A stretch of 64,000 nucleotides of DNA from an uncultured Aquiluna sp. Its GTDB lineage: Bacteria; Actinomycetota; Actinomycetes; Actinomycetales; Microbacteriaceae. The position numbers and the translations under genes were made by a program. Positions 39,523 to 49,907 of the stretch are shown piece after piece; the stretch's first letter is position 1, and the number at the start of each line of letters is the position of its first letter. Location: assembly GCA_913057795.1 (NCBI GenBank), contig CAJXOD010000002.1:32195-96194 (forward strand), in the 5' to 3' direction. The notes beneath the pieces were generated by a model. The model was not told the DNA's origin. It worked only from the letters and a program-made list of their open reading frames with translations, and searched no databases.

Positions 39523-40314
39523 TCAACCGAGTTGCAATCTTGCGTTTTGAAGTTTTGTGAGAACGGTGGCGTCCAAGACCTCACCGTTTACGGTGATGTG
39601 TAATCCACCGATAATTTCTTGATCTATCTCAACATTAAGTTGAAGCTCTCTGCCGAAAACTTTCGTCAATGCTGCTGACAACCTAGATAGTTGCTCTTCG
39701 GACAGCTCCTTTGATGCCCGAACGTTTGCAACAGATTCGCCCGCGAACTCGGCGATCCACATCCCATACTGCTCCAAAACCTCAGCGAAACGCTTAAAGG
39801 TTCTCGAGTGAACAGCCTGACCGGCCAGGATCCCCGTGGTTTCAGTTGCTTTATTGTTCAAAAGCTTTGCAACCAGAACCATTTTCGCCTCGACCGATGC
39901 TCTGGTCGAAGACAGCGCTAGCTCTAGCTGTGGATCGGAAGACACCAGCTGGCCGACGGCAAATAATTCGGCCTGGACAGTATCTATGTCTTTTGATGCA
40001 GCTGCTGCGGCGCGAACACCCAAAGCTTCAGCGGTTAGCGCCAAGTCTCGAGTGGCGGACCATCGCATTTGGGCCATTTTGCCGAGTAGCCCAACAGTTT
40101 CCTTCGAAAGCTTGGGCCCGAATACGGCTTCAACTAGCTTTGACTTCCCTGCGGCTTGGGCAGAAGGATCCGACAGCGCCGAACGTAGCTGTGGGCTTGA
40201 AAGCAAAGCATTGGTGGCGGCAAAAAGCTCACTTGTCGTGAGCAGGCCAACGTTGCCGAGCTTGGAAAGTTCCTGCTCAGCTAATAGCCGTGATTGCCTC
40301 GTGCTTGATGCCAC
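39523..40314 (-). CDS. atpH: ATP synthase F1 delta subunit
   Basis: A 263-residue delta subunit linking F1 to the b-subunit stalk. It is longer than the roughly 180 residues of Escherichia coli, with an N-terminal helical bundle (SALSDPSAQAAGKSKLVEAV) and the C-terminal domain with LQLNVEIDQEIIGGLHITVN. The longer form is usual in Actinobacteria, where it can partly replace a second b subunit. It starts two bases after the atpF stop. Confidence 0.92.
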   Translation of the reverse strand: MASSTRQSRLLAEQELSKLGNVGLLTTSELFAATNALLSSPQLRSALSDPSAQAAGKSKLVEAVFGPKLSKETVGLLGKMAQMRWSATRDLALTAEALGVRAAAAASKDIDTVQAELFAVGQLVSSDPQLELALSSTRASVEAKMVLVAKLLNNKATETTGILAGQAVHSRTFKRFAEVLEQYGMWIAEFAGESVANVRASKELSEEQLSRLSAALTKVFGRELQLNVEIDQEIIGGLHITVNGEVLDATVLTKLQNARLQLG

Positions 40315-40316
40315 TT

Positions 40317-40868
40317 TTACTTCGCCTTCTTGCCTTCTAGTTCAGCTATGAACTCATCAACGACCCTATTGGCGACCTTGTCATCGTCAAGCTTTTCGCC
40401 AACTATACGAGAAGCTAGTTCGATTGCTAGAGCACCAATTTCGCCTCTAAGTGCGTTAGCTGCCGAGTCACGCTCGGCTAGCAAACTCGCCTTTGTTGAT
40501 TCGGAGAGTCGCTCTGCATCCTTAGCCGCCTGCTGCTTTAGCTCCGCAAGAATCGCGGCTCCTTCAGCTCGGGCATCTTCTCTAATCGAAGACGACTCAG
40601 CGCGAAGCTGAGCCTTGTCGGCTTCAACCTCTGCAGTTCGAGCCTCAGCTGCTTTCTGCGCAGCTTCGGCGTCGGCAAGCCTGCCTTCGATTGCCTGTGC
40701 CCTCTCGTCGAGCATTTTCTTGAATCCAGGCAGAACCTTGAACCAGAAGAACACCAAAAGAACTACGAAGACAACTGACGACCAGAGAATGTCATAGTCA
40801 GCCGGCAGCAGTGGGTTAGGCGTTTCGGCCCCCTCTGGTGCGACTGCTGCAAGAATTCTGGAAATCAT
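40317..40868 (-). CDS. atpF: ATP synthase Fo b subunit
   Basis: A 183-residue peripheral-stalk protein: one N-terminal membrane helix (about 28-48, ILWSSVVFVVLLVFFWFKVL) followed by a long charged alpha-helical coiled coil very rich in Ala, Glu and Lys. The family signature RAQAIEGRLADAEAAQKAA is clear. Fifteen bases downstream of atpE. The C-terminal GKKAK is basic. Confidence 0.96.
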   Translation of the reverse strand: MISRILAAVAPEGAETPNPLLPADYDILWSSVVFVVLLVFFWFKVLPGFKKMLDERAQAIEGRLADAEAAQKAAEARTAEVEADKAQLRAESSSIREDARAEGAAILAELKQQAAKDAERLSESTKASLLAERDSAANALRGEIGALAIELASRIVGEKLDDDKVANRVVDEFIAELEGKKAK

Positions 40869-40883
40869 CGTTTTATCGCTTTC

Positions 40884-41135
<252 letters not shown>

Positions 41136-41957
41136 TTAGTGTTCGTCTGCTAATGCCAACTGGATGTAGACAGTAGTCAGAAGTGTAAATACGTAAGCCT
41201 GCAAAACTGAAACCAATATCTCAAAGAGAGTAAAGGCGAAGCCAAACAACAAGGTTCCAACTCCGAACAGGCTCAAGAGTCCGTCGGCCTGAAAGAAGAA
41301 GAACTGCGTTGCGGAGAAACAAAGGACCAGCAGCAAGTGGCCGGCAATCATGTTCATCAAAAGTCGAAGCGCCAAGGTGACTGGTCGCAAAATGAAAGTG
41401 GACAACAGCTCAATCGGAGTAACCAAGATGTAGAAAGGCTTTGGGACCCCTGAAGGGAACAGCGAATTCTTAAAGAAGCGAATGCCGTGCTTCTTGGTTC
41501 CAGCGTAGATAAATGTCACGTAAGCAACCCCAGCCAAAACAAGCGGAATACCAATTACGGAGGTGCCGGCAATGTTCGCAAAAGGAATAACTCCGGTGAT
41601 GTTCATTCCAAACACCATGAAGAATATCGTCGTCAAAAGTGGGAGGAATCGATCCCCATCTTTTTCACCCAGCTGGTCATGAGCAATTGATTTCCGAACA
41701 AAATTTAGCGCCAACTCACCTAGGAGTTGAAAACGGCCCGGGACCACGTTTCCGGTTTTAACGGCCTTATTAAACTTTGCCGTCCAGAGCCAGAAAATGA
41801 CAATCAGAAGCACCATGACAATCAAACGGATCATCATGATTCGGTTTATGGCGAAGGGAGTACCAGCGAAGGCAACTATTTCAGGATAAAACTCGAAAAT
41901 GCTCGGAGGACTGAACTCCCCATCTTCCGCCCTAAACAGGCTTAGCGCACTTAACAA
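41136..41957 (-). CDS. atpB: ATP synthase Fo a subunit
   Basis: Proton-channel subunit. I choose TTG 41957 (LLSALSLFRAEDGEF, 273 residues) because AGGAG lies seven bases upstream; a GTG at 41990 would add 11 residues but lacks a proper binding site. Several membrane helices are visible and the essential arginine is in ALRLLMNMIAGHLLLVL. The segment PFANIAGTSVIGIPLVL is typical. The upstream 110 bases hold a candidate promoter. Confidence 0.94.
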   Translation of the reverse strand: MLSALSLFRAEDGEFSPPSIFEFYPEIVAFAGTPFAINRIMMIRLIVMVLLIVIFWLWTAKFNKAVKTGNVVPGRFQLLGELALNFVRKSIAHDQLGEKDGDRFLPLLTTIFFMVFGMNITGVIPFANIAGTSVIGIPLVLAGVAYVTFIYAGTKKHGIRFFKNSLFPSGVPKPFYILVTPIELLSTFILRPVTLALRLLMNMIAGHLLLVLCFSATQFFFFQADGLLSLFGVGTLLFGFAFTLFEILVSVLQAYVFTLLTTVYIQLALADEH

Positions 41958-42018
41958 CGTTGTTCTCCTGGTCCGGGCGGCATACTTCACTCCGCGAGAT
42001 GATCATGGATTTGTATTT

Positions 42019-42024
42019 AGTATA
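42019..42024 (-). promoter_or_regulatory. putative -10 element upstream of atpB
   Basis: On the minus strand TATACT lies 62 bases before the atpB start, in the largest gap of the atp cluster (110 bases). The -35 at 17-base spacing (TCCACG) is poor. It would allow atpB-C transcription apart from the upstream rho-to-wecA run. Confidence 0.4.
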
Positions 42025-42067
42025 AAAGACGCGGGGCGCCTCGTGGAGCAAAATCGGAAAAAAGTGA

Positions 42068-42472
42068 CTATTTGCCGACAGTTGGAACCCTTCCTTTGAG
42101 AACCAACCAAGAATCTATGGCTAAGCCACCGAGCACGGTAGCCACGACCGCGAAGAAAAACACCGGTCCAGCGAAGCCCTCGGCGTTCTGTAAAGCGAGC
42201 AAGACACCTGCGAACAGCAAAAACTTGAATAGCCAGCCGCCAAGCACCAATGCGTAGAAACCGTTTAGGGACAATTTGCCGCCGAACCAGATGCTTAGGA
42301 TCGTCATTATCCCAAACAAAGCGGAGACGCCAGCGCCTAAGAGGGCAGCAAAAACTCCTGGCAATTGATAAAAGAGATACCCCAACAGTGATCCAACAAG
42401 TGCTATTGCCACTGCTAGCAAAGTGCTGAGCCGTAGGGCTTTGGAAAATAAAGTATCTGAACTATTTGCCAA
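42068..42472 (-). CDS. AtpI-like membrane protein
   Basis: A 134-residue protein with four predicted membrane helices, located just before atpB where atpI lies in many bacteria. AtpI-type proteins help assemble the c ring or take up magnesium. Sequence similarity is weak for the family, so the call rests on topology and position. TTG start inside the end of the WecA-like gene (11-base overlap), backed by an AAGGAG five bases upstream. Confidence 0.7.
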   Translation of the reverse strand: MANSSDTLFSKALRLSTLLAVAIALVGSLLGYLFYQLPGVFAALLGAGVSALFGIMTILSIWFGGKLSLNGFYALVLGGWLFKFLLFAGVLLALQNAEGFAGPVFFFAVVATVLGGLAIDSWLVLKGRVPTVGK

Positions 42473-43577
42473 GACTGCTCCTTGCTTTCGTTACTCGCCG
42501 AAAGACCGGCCAGTAGGTGTGGATCAGGGCGATGATCATCCATGCCCCAAAAATGATAATAACCGGAGCGGCTTCGATCCAGAAAAAAAGCAGGAGACAT
42601 AGCGAGACGACCGTTGTCCAGTGATAAAAAACAAGCACCGCTCCTCTATGTGAGTGCCCCAGGTCCTGCAACTGATGGTGCAGGTGCTCTCGGTCCGCTG
42701 CGAATGGGGATTGACCCCTGCGTACCCTGCGCACCACGGCCAGGAGAAGATCTAAAAGCGGCACCAACAGGATCACCACCGGCAGAACCAATGGGATAAG
42801 TGCGGGTAGCAAGTCATTTCTGGTTACGGTAGCCGGATCAATAGACCCAGTGACCGCTATAGCGCTGGTGGCCATCATCAGTCCGAGCAGCATCGCCCCT
42901 GAATCACCCATAAATATTTTTGCGGGACTGAAATTATGCGGCAGGAAGCCAGCAATCGCGCCCAGTACAACCGCCGAAAGCATGCCGGCAATCGAAAAGT
43001 AGTCCGTTGGTGAAGTCTGCTGAGCCAAAACGTAGCTATAGACAAAAAAGGCCAAGGTCCCGATGCCCACTACTCCTGCAGCAAGACCATCAAGCCCGTC
43101 AATAAAGTTGACTGCGTTCATGACCAGCACCACCACAAATACAGTTATTGCGAGGGACACGCCAAAACTGCCGACGGTTAGACCGCCAATTGGCAGCGAA
43201 ACAATTTGCACACCGCTGGAGGCCAAGATCCAGGCCGCCGCAATTTGCCCACCCATTTTGGCTGTCCAATCAAGCTCAATCAGGTCATCAAGTAGGCCCA
43301 CCACCACGATCAGTCCGCCGGCTCCGACTATTGCCCAGATCGGACCCGGATCCCTGAAAACGGATTCGAACCATCCGAAAGATCCCGCAACAATAATGCC
43401 GACCACGATTGCGATAAAGATTGCAACTCCACCGATTCTTGGGGTGGGTGTCTTATGAACGTCTCTGGCCCTGATGGCGGGAGTGATGTCGTAGCGCTTG
43501 GCCAAGTATCGAACCGCCCAGGTCGCCAAATAACTAACCACTGCAGTGATTATGGCGACCAAGAGATATGCCCGCAC
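42462..43577 (-). CDS. undecaprenyl-phosphate N-acetylglucosaminyl 1-phosphate transferase (WecA-like)
   Basis: Polyprenyl-phosphate sugar-1-phosphate transferase of 371 residues with about 10-11 membrane helices. Motifs of the MraY/WecA superfamily: VVGLLDDLIELDW, NAVNFIDGLDGLAAG, KIFMGDSGAMLLG and the cytoplasmic REHLHHQLQDLGHS. In Actinobacteria the gene at this spot starts cell-wall linkage or teichoic/arabinogalactan precursor synthesis. GTG start overlaps the tsaC stop by one base. Confidence 0.92.
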   Translation of the reverse strand: MRAYLLVAIITAVVSYLATWAVRYLAKRYDITPAIRARDVHKTPTPRIGGVAIFIAIVVGIIVAGSFGWFESVFRDPGPIWAIVGAGGLIVVVGLLDDLIELDWTAKMGGQIAAAWILASSGVQIVSLPIGGLTVGSFGVSLAITVFVVVLVMNAVNFIDGLDGLAAGVVGIGTLAFFVYSYVLAQQTSPTDYFSIAGMLSAVVLGAIAGFLPHNFSPAKIFMGDSGAMLLGLMMATSAIAVTGSIDPATVTRNDLLPALIPLVLPVVILLVPLLDLLLAVVRRVRRGQSPFAADREHLHHQLQDLGHSHRGAVLVFYHWTTVVSLCLLLFFWIEAAPVIIIFGAWMIIALIHTYWPVFRRVTKARSSLGK

Positions 43578-44239
43578 TAGTCGACCTCGAGCTCCACATC
43601 GCCAATCACACTTCGGATTCGCTCGAGCGACAATGCGCCCTTTCGTAAGACGCGGATTGCTTCGCCATCTCTTACTTGAGTCAGGTCCAAAATAGTGGAC
43701 GCTTCACCCTTCGGGCTGCCACCACCATCTAGGTAAACAGGCACTTTGTCGCCGAAATAATCAAACGCTTGCTGCGCTGTCACAGCGGCCGGATTTCCGG
43801 TGGTATTGGCACTCGATACCGCCAATGGCCCAACGTCCTCTAGTAGGGCCAAAGTGATTTTATGATCTGGTACTCGAAGTGCCACTGTCCCCCGAGTCTC
43901 CCCCAAATCCCAGTCCAGTGAAGGCTGAGCCCTAAGAACCATGGTTAGGGCCCCAGGCCAAAAAGCTGCCGCTAACTTGCTCGCAACTAGTGGCAAGTCA
44001 GTCGCCAGCGCAGAAAGAGTTTCAACTTTCGGAATCAGCACCGGAGGCGGGACGCTTCTATCTCTGCCCTTTGTTTTCAGCAAAAGCTCGACAGCCTTGT
44101 GGCTAAATGCATCCACCGCAATGCCGTAGACGGTATCGGTGGGTATTACAACAACTTCATGGCGCTGCAAAGATACTTTTGCCTGCCTAAAACCCGTCAA
44201 TAAGTCAGTGTCGAGTGAACAGTCATATATTCGCTGCAT
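43577..44239 (-). CDS. L-threonylcarbamoyladenylate synthase (TsaC/YwlC)
   Basis: Makes threonylcarbamoyl-AMP for t6A37 in ANN-decoding tRNAs. The 220-residue protein has the YrdC core: VVIPTDTVYGIAVDAFSHKA, the KTKGRDR loop, FWPGALTMVLRA, RVPDHK and SSANTTGNPAA. Threonine for the reaction is made by the hom-thrC-thrB genes of the same cluster. Twelve bases separate it from prmC. Confidence 0.94.
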   Translation of the reverse strand: MQRIYDCSLDTDLLTGFRQAKVSLQRHEVVVIPTDTVYGIAVDAFSHKAVELLLKTKGRDRSVPPPVLIPKVETLSALATDLPLVASKLAAAFWPGALTMVLRAQPSLDWDLGETRGTVALRVPDHKITLALLEDVGPLAVSSANTTGNPAAVTAQQAFDYFGDKVPVYLDGGGSPKGEASTILDLTQVRDGEAIRVLRKGALSLERIRSVIGDVELEVD

Positions 44240-44251
44240 GTCGGCCTCCGG

Positions 44252-45088
44252 CTACGCTGTCGCACTCACGGCGCGAAGTCTTCCGGTTGGATCCGGGTGG
44301 ACTTGAATCCTGCGCCAATTATTTTCTAATAGTAATTCACAGATCGAATCCGATTGACCATCGGCATGCTCTAATACCAGCAATCCCCCGTCTCTCAGAA
44401 TCAGCTTCGTGCTAGCTACTAGATCGCGAACAATATCGAGGCCATCTTCACCGCCGTAAAGCGCCTGGGCTGGGTCATAATCCCTGACTTCTTGATCGAG
44501 TGGAACCATGGTGTTGGGTATGTAGGGAGGATTAGAGATAATTAAATCGAATTGTGGCAGACCACCGATTAGCTCCATGAAGTCACCAACCAGCAAATCA
44601 ACATTCGCCTCGAGCGCACTAATGTTTGCCCGAGCAAATTCGGCCGCTGCTATTGATAGCTCAATCGCGGTCACTTTGGCATTAGTTTCTTTGGCAATCG
44701 AAATCGCGATTGCACCTGAGCCGGTTCCGATATCCAATGCCCGAGGCTCTCCAGGCAATAGAGCCAGGAAATCAATTGCGACCTGAACAACCTGTTCGGT
44801 CTCTGGACGCGGAATGAATACACCTTTGCCAACAATGAGTTCAATAGAGCGAAATGGGGCCTTGCCTGTTATGTGCTGCAACGGAACCCTGGTGCAACGC
44901 AGCTCTACTAGATCAAAAAATCCACTCGGGGCCTTGAGCTCAGTGTCAAGAATTAACTGAGTGGCTAACTCGCCTCTTGAGATTTCGAGAGCATGGCACA
45001 TCAAAAGCTCTGCTTCTGCCGCCGCCGAAACAATCCCAGCAGCGGAAAGTGAGGCTTCGGCCTGTTTCAATGATGTAGACGCGAGCAC
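44252..45088 (-). CDS. prmC: peptide chain release factor N5-glutamine methyltransferase
   Basis: Methylates the Gln of the GGQ motif in RF1 and RF2. The 278-residue SAM enzyme has the fold motif ALDIGTGSGAIAIS and the catalytic NPPY (FDLIISNPPYIPN). GTG start overlapping the prfA stop (TAGTG): enzyme and substrate are translated together, the usual arrangement. Confidence 0.95.
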   Translation of the reverse strand: MLASTSLKQAEASLSAAGIVSAAAEAELLMCHALEISRGELATQLILDTELKAPSGFFDLVELRCTRVPLQHITGKAPFRSIELIVGKGVFIPRPETEQVVQVAIDFLALLPGEPRALDIGTGSGAIAISIAKETNAKVTAIELSIAAAEFARANISALEANVDLLVGDFMELIGGLPQFDLIISNPPYIPNTMVPLDQEVRDYDPAQALYGGEDGLDIVRDLVASTKLILRDGGLLVLEHADGQSDSICELLLENNWRRIQVHPDPTGRLRAVSATA

Positions 45089-46164
45089 TAGCTATCGCCG
45101 AATGCCGCCAGCTGAGCCTCTTCGTCGGTTTGGATGCAAGACTGCACCACCGGCTCCAAGGCTCCGTCCATCACTTGATCCAGGTTGTATGACTTATAAC
45201 CAGTGCGATGATCGGCAATCCGGTTCTCAGGAAAGTTATAGGTTCTGATGCGCTCGGAGCGATCAACACTTCTAACTTGCGACTTCCTAGCCGCAGACAG
45301 CTCGGCGTTTAGTTCCTCTTGCTGCGCTGCCAAAATTCTCGCTCGCAAAACTCGCATCGCTGCATCACGGTTTTGCAGCTGGGACTTTTCGTTCTGCATT
45401 GAAACAACGATGCCAGTTGGTAAGTGAGTTATTCGAACAGCAGAGTCGGTTGTGTTAACTGACTGCCCTCCCGGACCCGAGGAGCGAAAGACGTCAATTC
45501 GAATGTCATTCTGAGAAATCTCCACCTCTTCAGGCTCATCGACCTCGGGGAAGGCCAAAACGCCGACAGCGGAGGTATGAATTCTTCCCTGAGTTTCAGT
45601 AACTGGTACACGCTGAACCCTGTGAACTCCGCCCTCATATTTCATGTGAGCCCAAACGCCCTGCGCCGGGTCTTTTGCGTTTGACTTGATCGCAACCTGA
45701 ACGTCCTTGATGCCGCCCAAATCGCTCTCGGTCTTGCTCAGAACTTCGGTTTTCCAGCCCTTGGAGGTCGCGTAGTGCAAATACATTCTCAAAAGATCGG
45801 CAGCAAACAGGGCAGACTCAGCCCCACCTTCACCGGCTTTGACTTCGATAATTACATCTCTGCCATCATCTGGGTCTCGCGGGATAAGCAGTCGCCTAAG
45901 TTTTTCGCCTGCCTCGGCAAGTTGCTTTTCCAAAACCGGAAGCTCCTCGGCAAATGCGGAATCCTCTTTAGAAAGCTCCTTGGCAGCTGCCAAGTCATCA
46001 TCTAAGCCCCGCACCAGCTCATCAGCGCCCATTATCGCGCTGAGCTCGGCATAGCGTCTATTAATCTTCCTAGCCAAGCCGGGGTTCGTGTGGACAGCCG
46101 AGTCACTGAGTTGCTCCTGCAAACTCGCGTGCTCAGCCCTTAGGCCCGCAAGCGAATCAACCAA
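45088..46164 (-). CDS. prfA: peptide chain release factor 1
   Basis: Recognises UAA and UAG stop codons. The 358-residue protein has the catalytic GGQ in [17 protein letters not shown], the PxT-type recognition loop region ([14 protein letters not shown]) and the C-terminal [11 protein letters not shown]. The apparent start is TTG 46164, one base after the rho stop; start choice is less certain than the gene. Confidence 0.97.
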   Translation of the reverse strand: MVDSLAGLRAEHASLQEQLSDSAVHTNPGLARKINRRYAELSAIMGADELVRGLDDDLAAAKELSKEDSAFAEELPVLEKQLAEAGEKLRRLLIPRDPDDGRDVIIEVKAGEGGAESALFAADLLRMYLHYATSKGWKTEVLSKTESDLGGIKDVQVAIKSNAKDPAQGVWAHMKYEGGVHRVQRVPVTETQGRIHTSAVGVLAFPEVDEPEEVEISQNDIRIDVFRSSGPGGQSVNTTDSAVRITHLPTGIVVSMQNEKSQLQNRDAAMRVLRARILAAQQEELNAELSAARKSQVRSVDRSERIRTYNFPENRIADHRTGYKSYNLDQVMDGALEPVVQSCIQTDEEAQLAAFGDS

Positions 46165-46165
46165 G

Positions 46166-47836
46166 TTATTCTCCGTCGGAATCTGAAGGAACTGGCATGG
46201 ACTTCTCCAGCTTCAGCAAGAACTCAACGTTGCTCGCTGTTTCCTTCAAGCGGTTCAGAACTAGCTCGAGAGCCTGCTGCTGCTCAAGACCTGCCAGCGC
46301 TCTGCGGAGCTTCCAAATAATCTTGGTCTCCTGTGGGCTCATTAGAAGCTCTTCGCGTCTGGTACCAGATGCATTGATGTCCACGGCTGGGAATATTCGC
46401 TTGTCAGCAAGCTGACGAGAGAGCCTGAGCTCCATGTTTCCAGTTCCCTTGAACTCCTCGAAGATAACCTCGTCCATTTTGGATCCAGTATCAACAAGGG
46501 CAGTAGCCAAAATAGTTAGTGACCCACCGAATTCAATGTTTCTGGCGGCACCAAAGAAACGCTTTGGTGGATAGAGAGCGGAAGAGTCGACTCCACCGGA
46601 CAATATTCGTCCCGATGCCGGTGCACTCAGGTTGTAGGCACGACCTAATCTCGTGATCGAATCAAGCAAAATAACTACATCATGACCCATCTCCACTAGA
46701 CGCTTTGCGCGCTCGATAGCGAGCTCGGCGACCGTAGTGTGATCTTCGGCAGGTCGGTCAAATGTGGATGCAATTACCTCACCCTTGACTGTGCGCTGCA
46801 TGTCAGTCACTTCTTCTGGTCGCTCGTCGACCAAAACAACCATCAGGTGAACCTCAGGGTTGTTGGTTGAAATAGCGTTGGCAATGGCCTGAAGAACTAG
46901 GGTCTTACCGGCCTTTGGAGGCGAAACAATAAGTCCACGCTGCCCCTTACCGATGGGAGCAACTAGGTCAATAATTCTCGTCGAGAGACGCTTGTTGTCA
47001 GTCTCTAGACGTAGGCGAGTGTCCGGGTAAAGCGGAGTGAGCTTGCCGAACTCAACTCTGTCAGCCGACTCTTCAAGGGTTTGCCCGTTCAAAGTTTCAA
47101 TCTTGACTAGGGCATTAAATTTTTGACGCTGGTTATTTTCGCTATCGCGAGGTTGACGAATTGAACCAACTACTGCATCGCCCTTACGCATACCGTATTT
47201 CTTTACCTGGCCCAAGGAGACATAAACATCGTTGTCACCGGGAAGGTAACCGGAAGTGCGAAGGAACGCATAGTTGTCGAGCACGTCCAAAATTCCAGCA
47301 ACTGGGATAAGGACATCATCTTCGCTTACTTCAGGCTCTGCTTCGTCCTGGGGTCCACGTCCACGTCCACGGTCGCGGTCGCGATCGCGGTAACGACCAC
47401 GTCGGTTGCGGTTTCCACCGCGACGCTCGTCATCTCTGTCGCGTTGGTTTTCACGGTCACCGCTTCGGGTTTCGTTGTCTTCTTTATTCGAACGGTCTGG
47501 CCTCTGCCCAGTTTTTGCCTCAGCATCGTTACTGGAGTCGGACTTTTTATCAGACTTGTCATTACTAGAATCCGGATTGCTGGAGTTACCCTTGTCTGCA
47601 GAAGATTCAGACGGAGCCTTCTCAGCAGAGGTTTCAGAAGTCGACTTCGAAGCTGTGGTCCGGCGTCTGGCCGGTGCCTTCTTTGGCTCCGCTTCCGAAG
47701 TTGCCTCAGCCTTGTCTGCCTTGGCTGCTTTACTTGGCTGCTCTGGCGCCTCGGTGGCCGACTTGGTTTCTGAAGAATCAGCACCGATTGCTCGCCTGGA
47801 ACGGCGAACGGGCTTTTCTTGTTGGATTTCATCCAT
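46166..47836 (-). CDS. rho: transcription termination factor Rho
   Basis: Hexameric RNA helicase ending untranslated transcripts. The 556-residue protein has a roughly 170-residue disordered N-terminal extension rich in Lys, Ser, Ala, Asp and then Arg/Asp/Gly ([17 protein letters not shown]), typical of Actinobacteria. The OSB RNA-binding domain follows ([20 protein letters not shown]). Walker A is SPPKAGKT, Walker B lies in [16 protein letters not shown], and the Q/R loops follow. An in-frame stop seven codons upstream fixes the ATG at 47836. No clear Shine-Dalgarno. Confidence 0.98.
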   Translation of the reverse strand: MDEIQQEKPVRRSRRAIGADSSETKSATEAPEQPSKAAKADKAEATSEAEPKKAPARRRTTASKSTSETSAEKAPSESSADKGNSSNPDSSNDKSDKKSDSSNDAEAKTGQRPDRSNKEDNETRSGDRENQRDRDDERRGGNRNRRGRYRDRDRDRGRGRGPQDEAEPEVSEDDVLIPVAGILDVLDNYAFLRTSGYLPGDNDVYVSLGQVKKYGMRKGDAVVGSIRQPRDSENNQRQKFNALVKIETLNGQTLEESADRVEFGKLTPLYPDTRLRLETDNKRLSTRIIDLVAPIGKGQRGLIVSPPKAGKTLVLQAIANAISTNNPEVHLMVVLVDERPEEVTDMQRTVKGEVIASTFDRPAEDHTTVAELAIERAKRLVEMGHDVVILLDSITRLGRAYNLSAPASGRILSGGVDSSALYPPKRFFGAARNIEFGGSLTILATALVDTGSKMDEVIFEEFKGTGNMELRLSRQLADKRIFPAVDINASGTRREELLMSPQETKIIWKLRRALAGLEQQQALELVLNRLKETASNVEFLLKLEKSMPVPSDSDGE

Positions 47837-47910
47837 GTTTTTGATTACTCATTTCTATGCGGCGAAGTGCCGTTGTGTGGAAACTTAAGGAAAGATACAG
47901 TGGCGGGCGT

Positions 47911-48828
47911 TTAGGTGCCTGATCCTGACTGCACTAAAAGACTAGCACCTTTGACATCAACTGCAAGGGCTAAAACGCGCCAGTCGGGAAAAGAGCTCTC
48001 GACAAGAGCTACGGCTGCCATTCGCTTTGCCGGGTCGTCCTCTAAAACCAAAACCGACGGGCCCGCTCCGGACACTACTGCCGGATGGCCCTGATCTCTC
48101 AGCTTCTGGATCAGGGCTGATGTCTCTGGCATCGCGCTAGATCGGTAGCTCTGATGCAGCCTGTCCTCGGTTGCCGCAAGCATGAGCTCTGGGCTCTGAG
48201 TTAGCGCAGCAACAAGGAGGGCCGACCTGGATACGTTGAAAACTGCATCGGTATGTGGAACAGATTCCGGCTGCAGGCTTCTGGCTAGCTTGGTGGACAT
48301 TTGATGGGGTGGAACCAGAACCAGCGGAGAAACTCCACGGTGAACCGTTAGCTTCTTGTGACGAGGAACCCCGTCTTCCTGAACCCAGGCAATAGTCAAA
48401 CCGCCGAAAAGTGCGGGCGCAACATTGTCTGGATGCCCCTCCAGTTCCGTGGCAAACCCCAAAAGCTGCTGTTCGCTAATTTCAATCTCATCCTGCAAGA
48501 TTCCAGCCGCAAGCATGATGCCACCTGCTACCGCCGCCCCAGAGGACCCCATTCCCCTGCCGTGAGGAATGTTGTTCTCGCATCTAATCTTTAGGCCCGG
48601 AACTTTTTTGCCGAGTTTGTTGAACACTAGGGCTAAGGACTTATAAATCAGATTGGACTCATCCAGAGGAATGTCACCCGCTCCTTCACCTACAACTGAA
48701 ATTTCCAGTCCAGAAGAAACTACTTCTGCTTCGTAGCTGTCATAAAATGACAGCGCCATGCCAAGAGTGTCGAAGCCAGGACCCAGGTTGGCAGTGGTTG
48801 CCGGGATTTTTACCTTTACTATCTTCAC
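47911..48828 (-). CDS. thrB: homoserine kinase
   Basis: GHMP kinase of 305 residues phosphorylating homoserine. Motifs: the N-terminal VKIPATTANLGPGFDTLGMA and the ATP loop IPHGRGMGSSGAAVAGG. A C-terminal GAGPSVLVLED is also present. GTG start overlapping the thrC stop by four bases (GTGA). It completes hom-thrC-thrB for threonine synthesis. A 74-base gap follows before rho. Confidence 0.96.
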   Translation of the reverse strand: MKIVKVKIPATTANLGPGFDTLGMALSFYDSYEAEVVSSGLEISVVGEGAGDIPLDESNLIYKSLALVFNKLGKKVPGLKIRCENNIPHGRGMGSSGAAVAGGIMLAAGILQDEIEISEQQLLGFATELEGHPDNVAPALFGGLTIAWVQEDGVPRHKKLTVHRGVSPLVLVPPHQMSTKLARSLQPESVPHTDAVFNVSRSALLVAALTQSPELMLAATEDRLHQSYRSSAMPETSALIQKLRDQGHPAVVSGAGPSVLVLEDDPAKRMAAVALVESSFPDWRVLALAVDVKGASLLVQSGSGT

Positions 48829-49907
48829 TTTTCGCGCTCCAGTCCCAAGATTCCAGCCACCGCATCGGCGGTTGCTCCAACCTTTTTTGGCTTTATTAAG
48901 CGACCACGCTCGTCTTTTAGAGCCCAGTCGGGATCTTTAAGGCCGTGGCCCGTAACCGTAACCACCACGGTATTGACCGCCGGTAGGATTCCCTGCTGCT
49001 TGAGCTTATAAAGACCGGCAGCGCCGGTAGCACTCGAAGGCTCAACGAAAACGCCGCACTCCTGAGACAAGAATCGATGCATCCACAAAATCTGCTTGTC
49101 ACTTACGGCGTCAAAACCGCCCTCGGTGTCGCGTTTAGCCTCTTGAGCCAAATCCCAAGACGCCGGGTTCCCAATCCTGATGGCAGTAGCTATAGTTTCT
49201 GGTTTTGCCACCGGTGATCCCTTAATAAACGGTGCAGATCCTTCAGCCTGAATCCCATAGAGCTTTGGAAGCTTCTTGATTCTTCCGTCCGCTACCTCTT
49301 CCCTGTAACCGAGGTGATAAGCGGAAATGTTGCCGGCATTACCCAGAGGCATAGCGTGAAGATCTGGTGCTTCACCAAGGACATCAACCACTTCAAAAGC
49401 CGCTGTTTTTTGACCTTGTAGACGATCCGGGTTTACGGAGTTCACTAAGAAAACCGGATAGTTCTCACTCAGCTCACGAGCAAGTCGCAGACAGTCATCG
49501 AAGTTTCCTCGAACCTGCAAAATCTTTGCTTTGTGCGCGACAGCCTGGGACAACTTCCCCCAAGAAATCTTTCCCGCCGGAACCAACACAACTGACTGCA
49601 TCCCCGCCTTGACAGCGTAGGCAGCTGCGGCTGCAGAGGTGTTCCCGGTTGATGCAGCTATCACCGCCTTAGCGCCATGGGCCTTCGCCTTTGACACTGC
49701 GGTGGTCATCCCTCGGTCTTTAAACGATCCGGTCGGGTTCATTCCTTCAAATTTGAGGTGGACATTGCCTACATCTAGCAATTTCGCAAGTGCAGGTGCC
49801 TCGATTAGTGGAGTTCCACCCTCGCCCAGAGTAACAATCGGGTCACCAGTTTCAAATGGTAGCCGATCCATATACTCGCGAATCACTCCTCGCCATTGGT
49901 GCGCCAT
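48825..49907 (-). CDS. thrC: threonine synthase
   Basis: PLP enzyme converting O-phosphohomoserine to threonine; 360 residues. The cofactor lysine is in NPTGSFKDRGMTTAVS. STGNTSAAAAAYA is the phosphate-binding region, and the PLP-facing PLGNAGNISAYHLGY follows. The short form without N-terminal extension is typical of Actinobacteria. The ATG overlaps the hom stop by one base (TGATG). Confidence 0.96.
   Translation of the reverse strand: MAHQWRGVIREYMDRLPFETGDPIVTLGEGGTPLIEAPALAKLLDVGNVHLKFEGMNPTGSFKDRGMTTAVSKAKAHGAKAVIAASTGNTSAAAAAYAVKAGMQSVVLVPAGKISWGKLSQAVAHKAKILQVRGNFDDCLRLARELSENYPVFLVNSVNPDRLQGQKTAAFEVVDVLGEAPDLHAMPLGNAGNISAYHLGYREEVADGRIKKLPKLYGIQAEGSAPFIKGSPVAKPETIATAIRIGNPASWDLAQEAKRDTEGGFDAVSDKQILWMHRFLSQECGVFVEPSSATGAAGLYKLKQQGILPAVNTVVVTVTGHGLKDPDWALKDERGRLIKPKKVGATADAVAGILGLEREK

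Noticed and set aside
41958..41990. N-terminal extension of atpB from GTG 41990
   Set aside because: AGGAG at seven bases from TTG 41957 is far better placed, and the extra residues (MKYAARTRRTT) do not resemble an a-subunit start.
47326..47888. Open frames of 110-168 residues around the rho 5' part
   Set aside because: Shadows of the low-complexity Lys/Arg/Ser extension of Rho in other frames.
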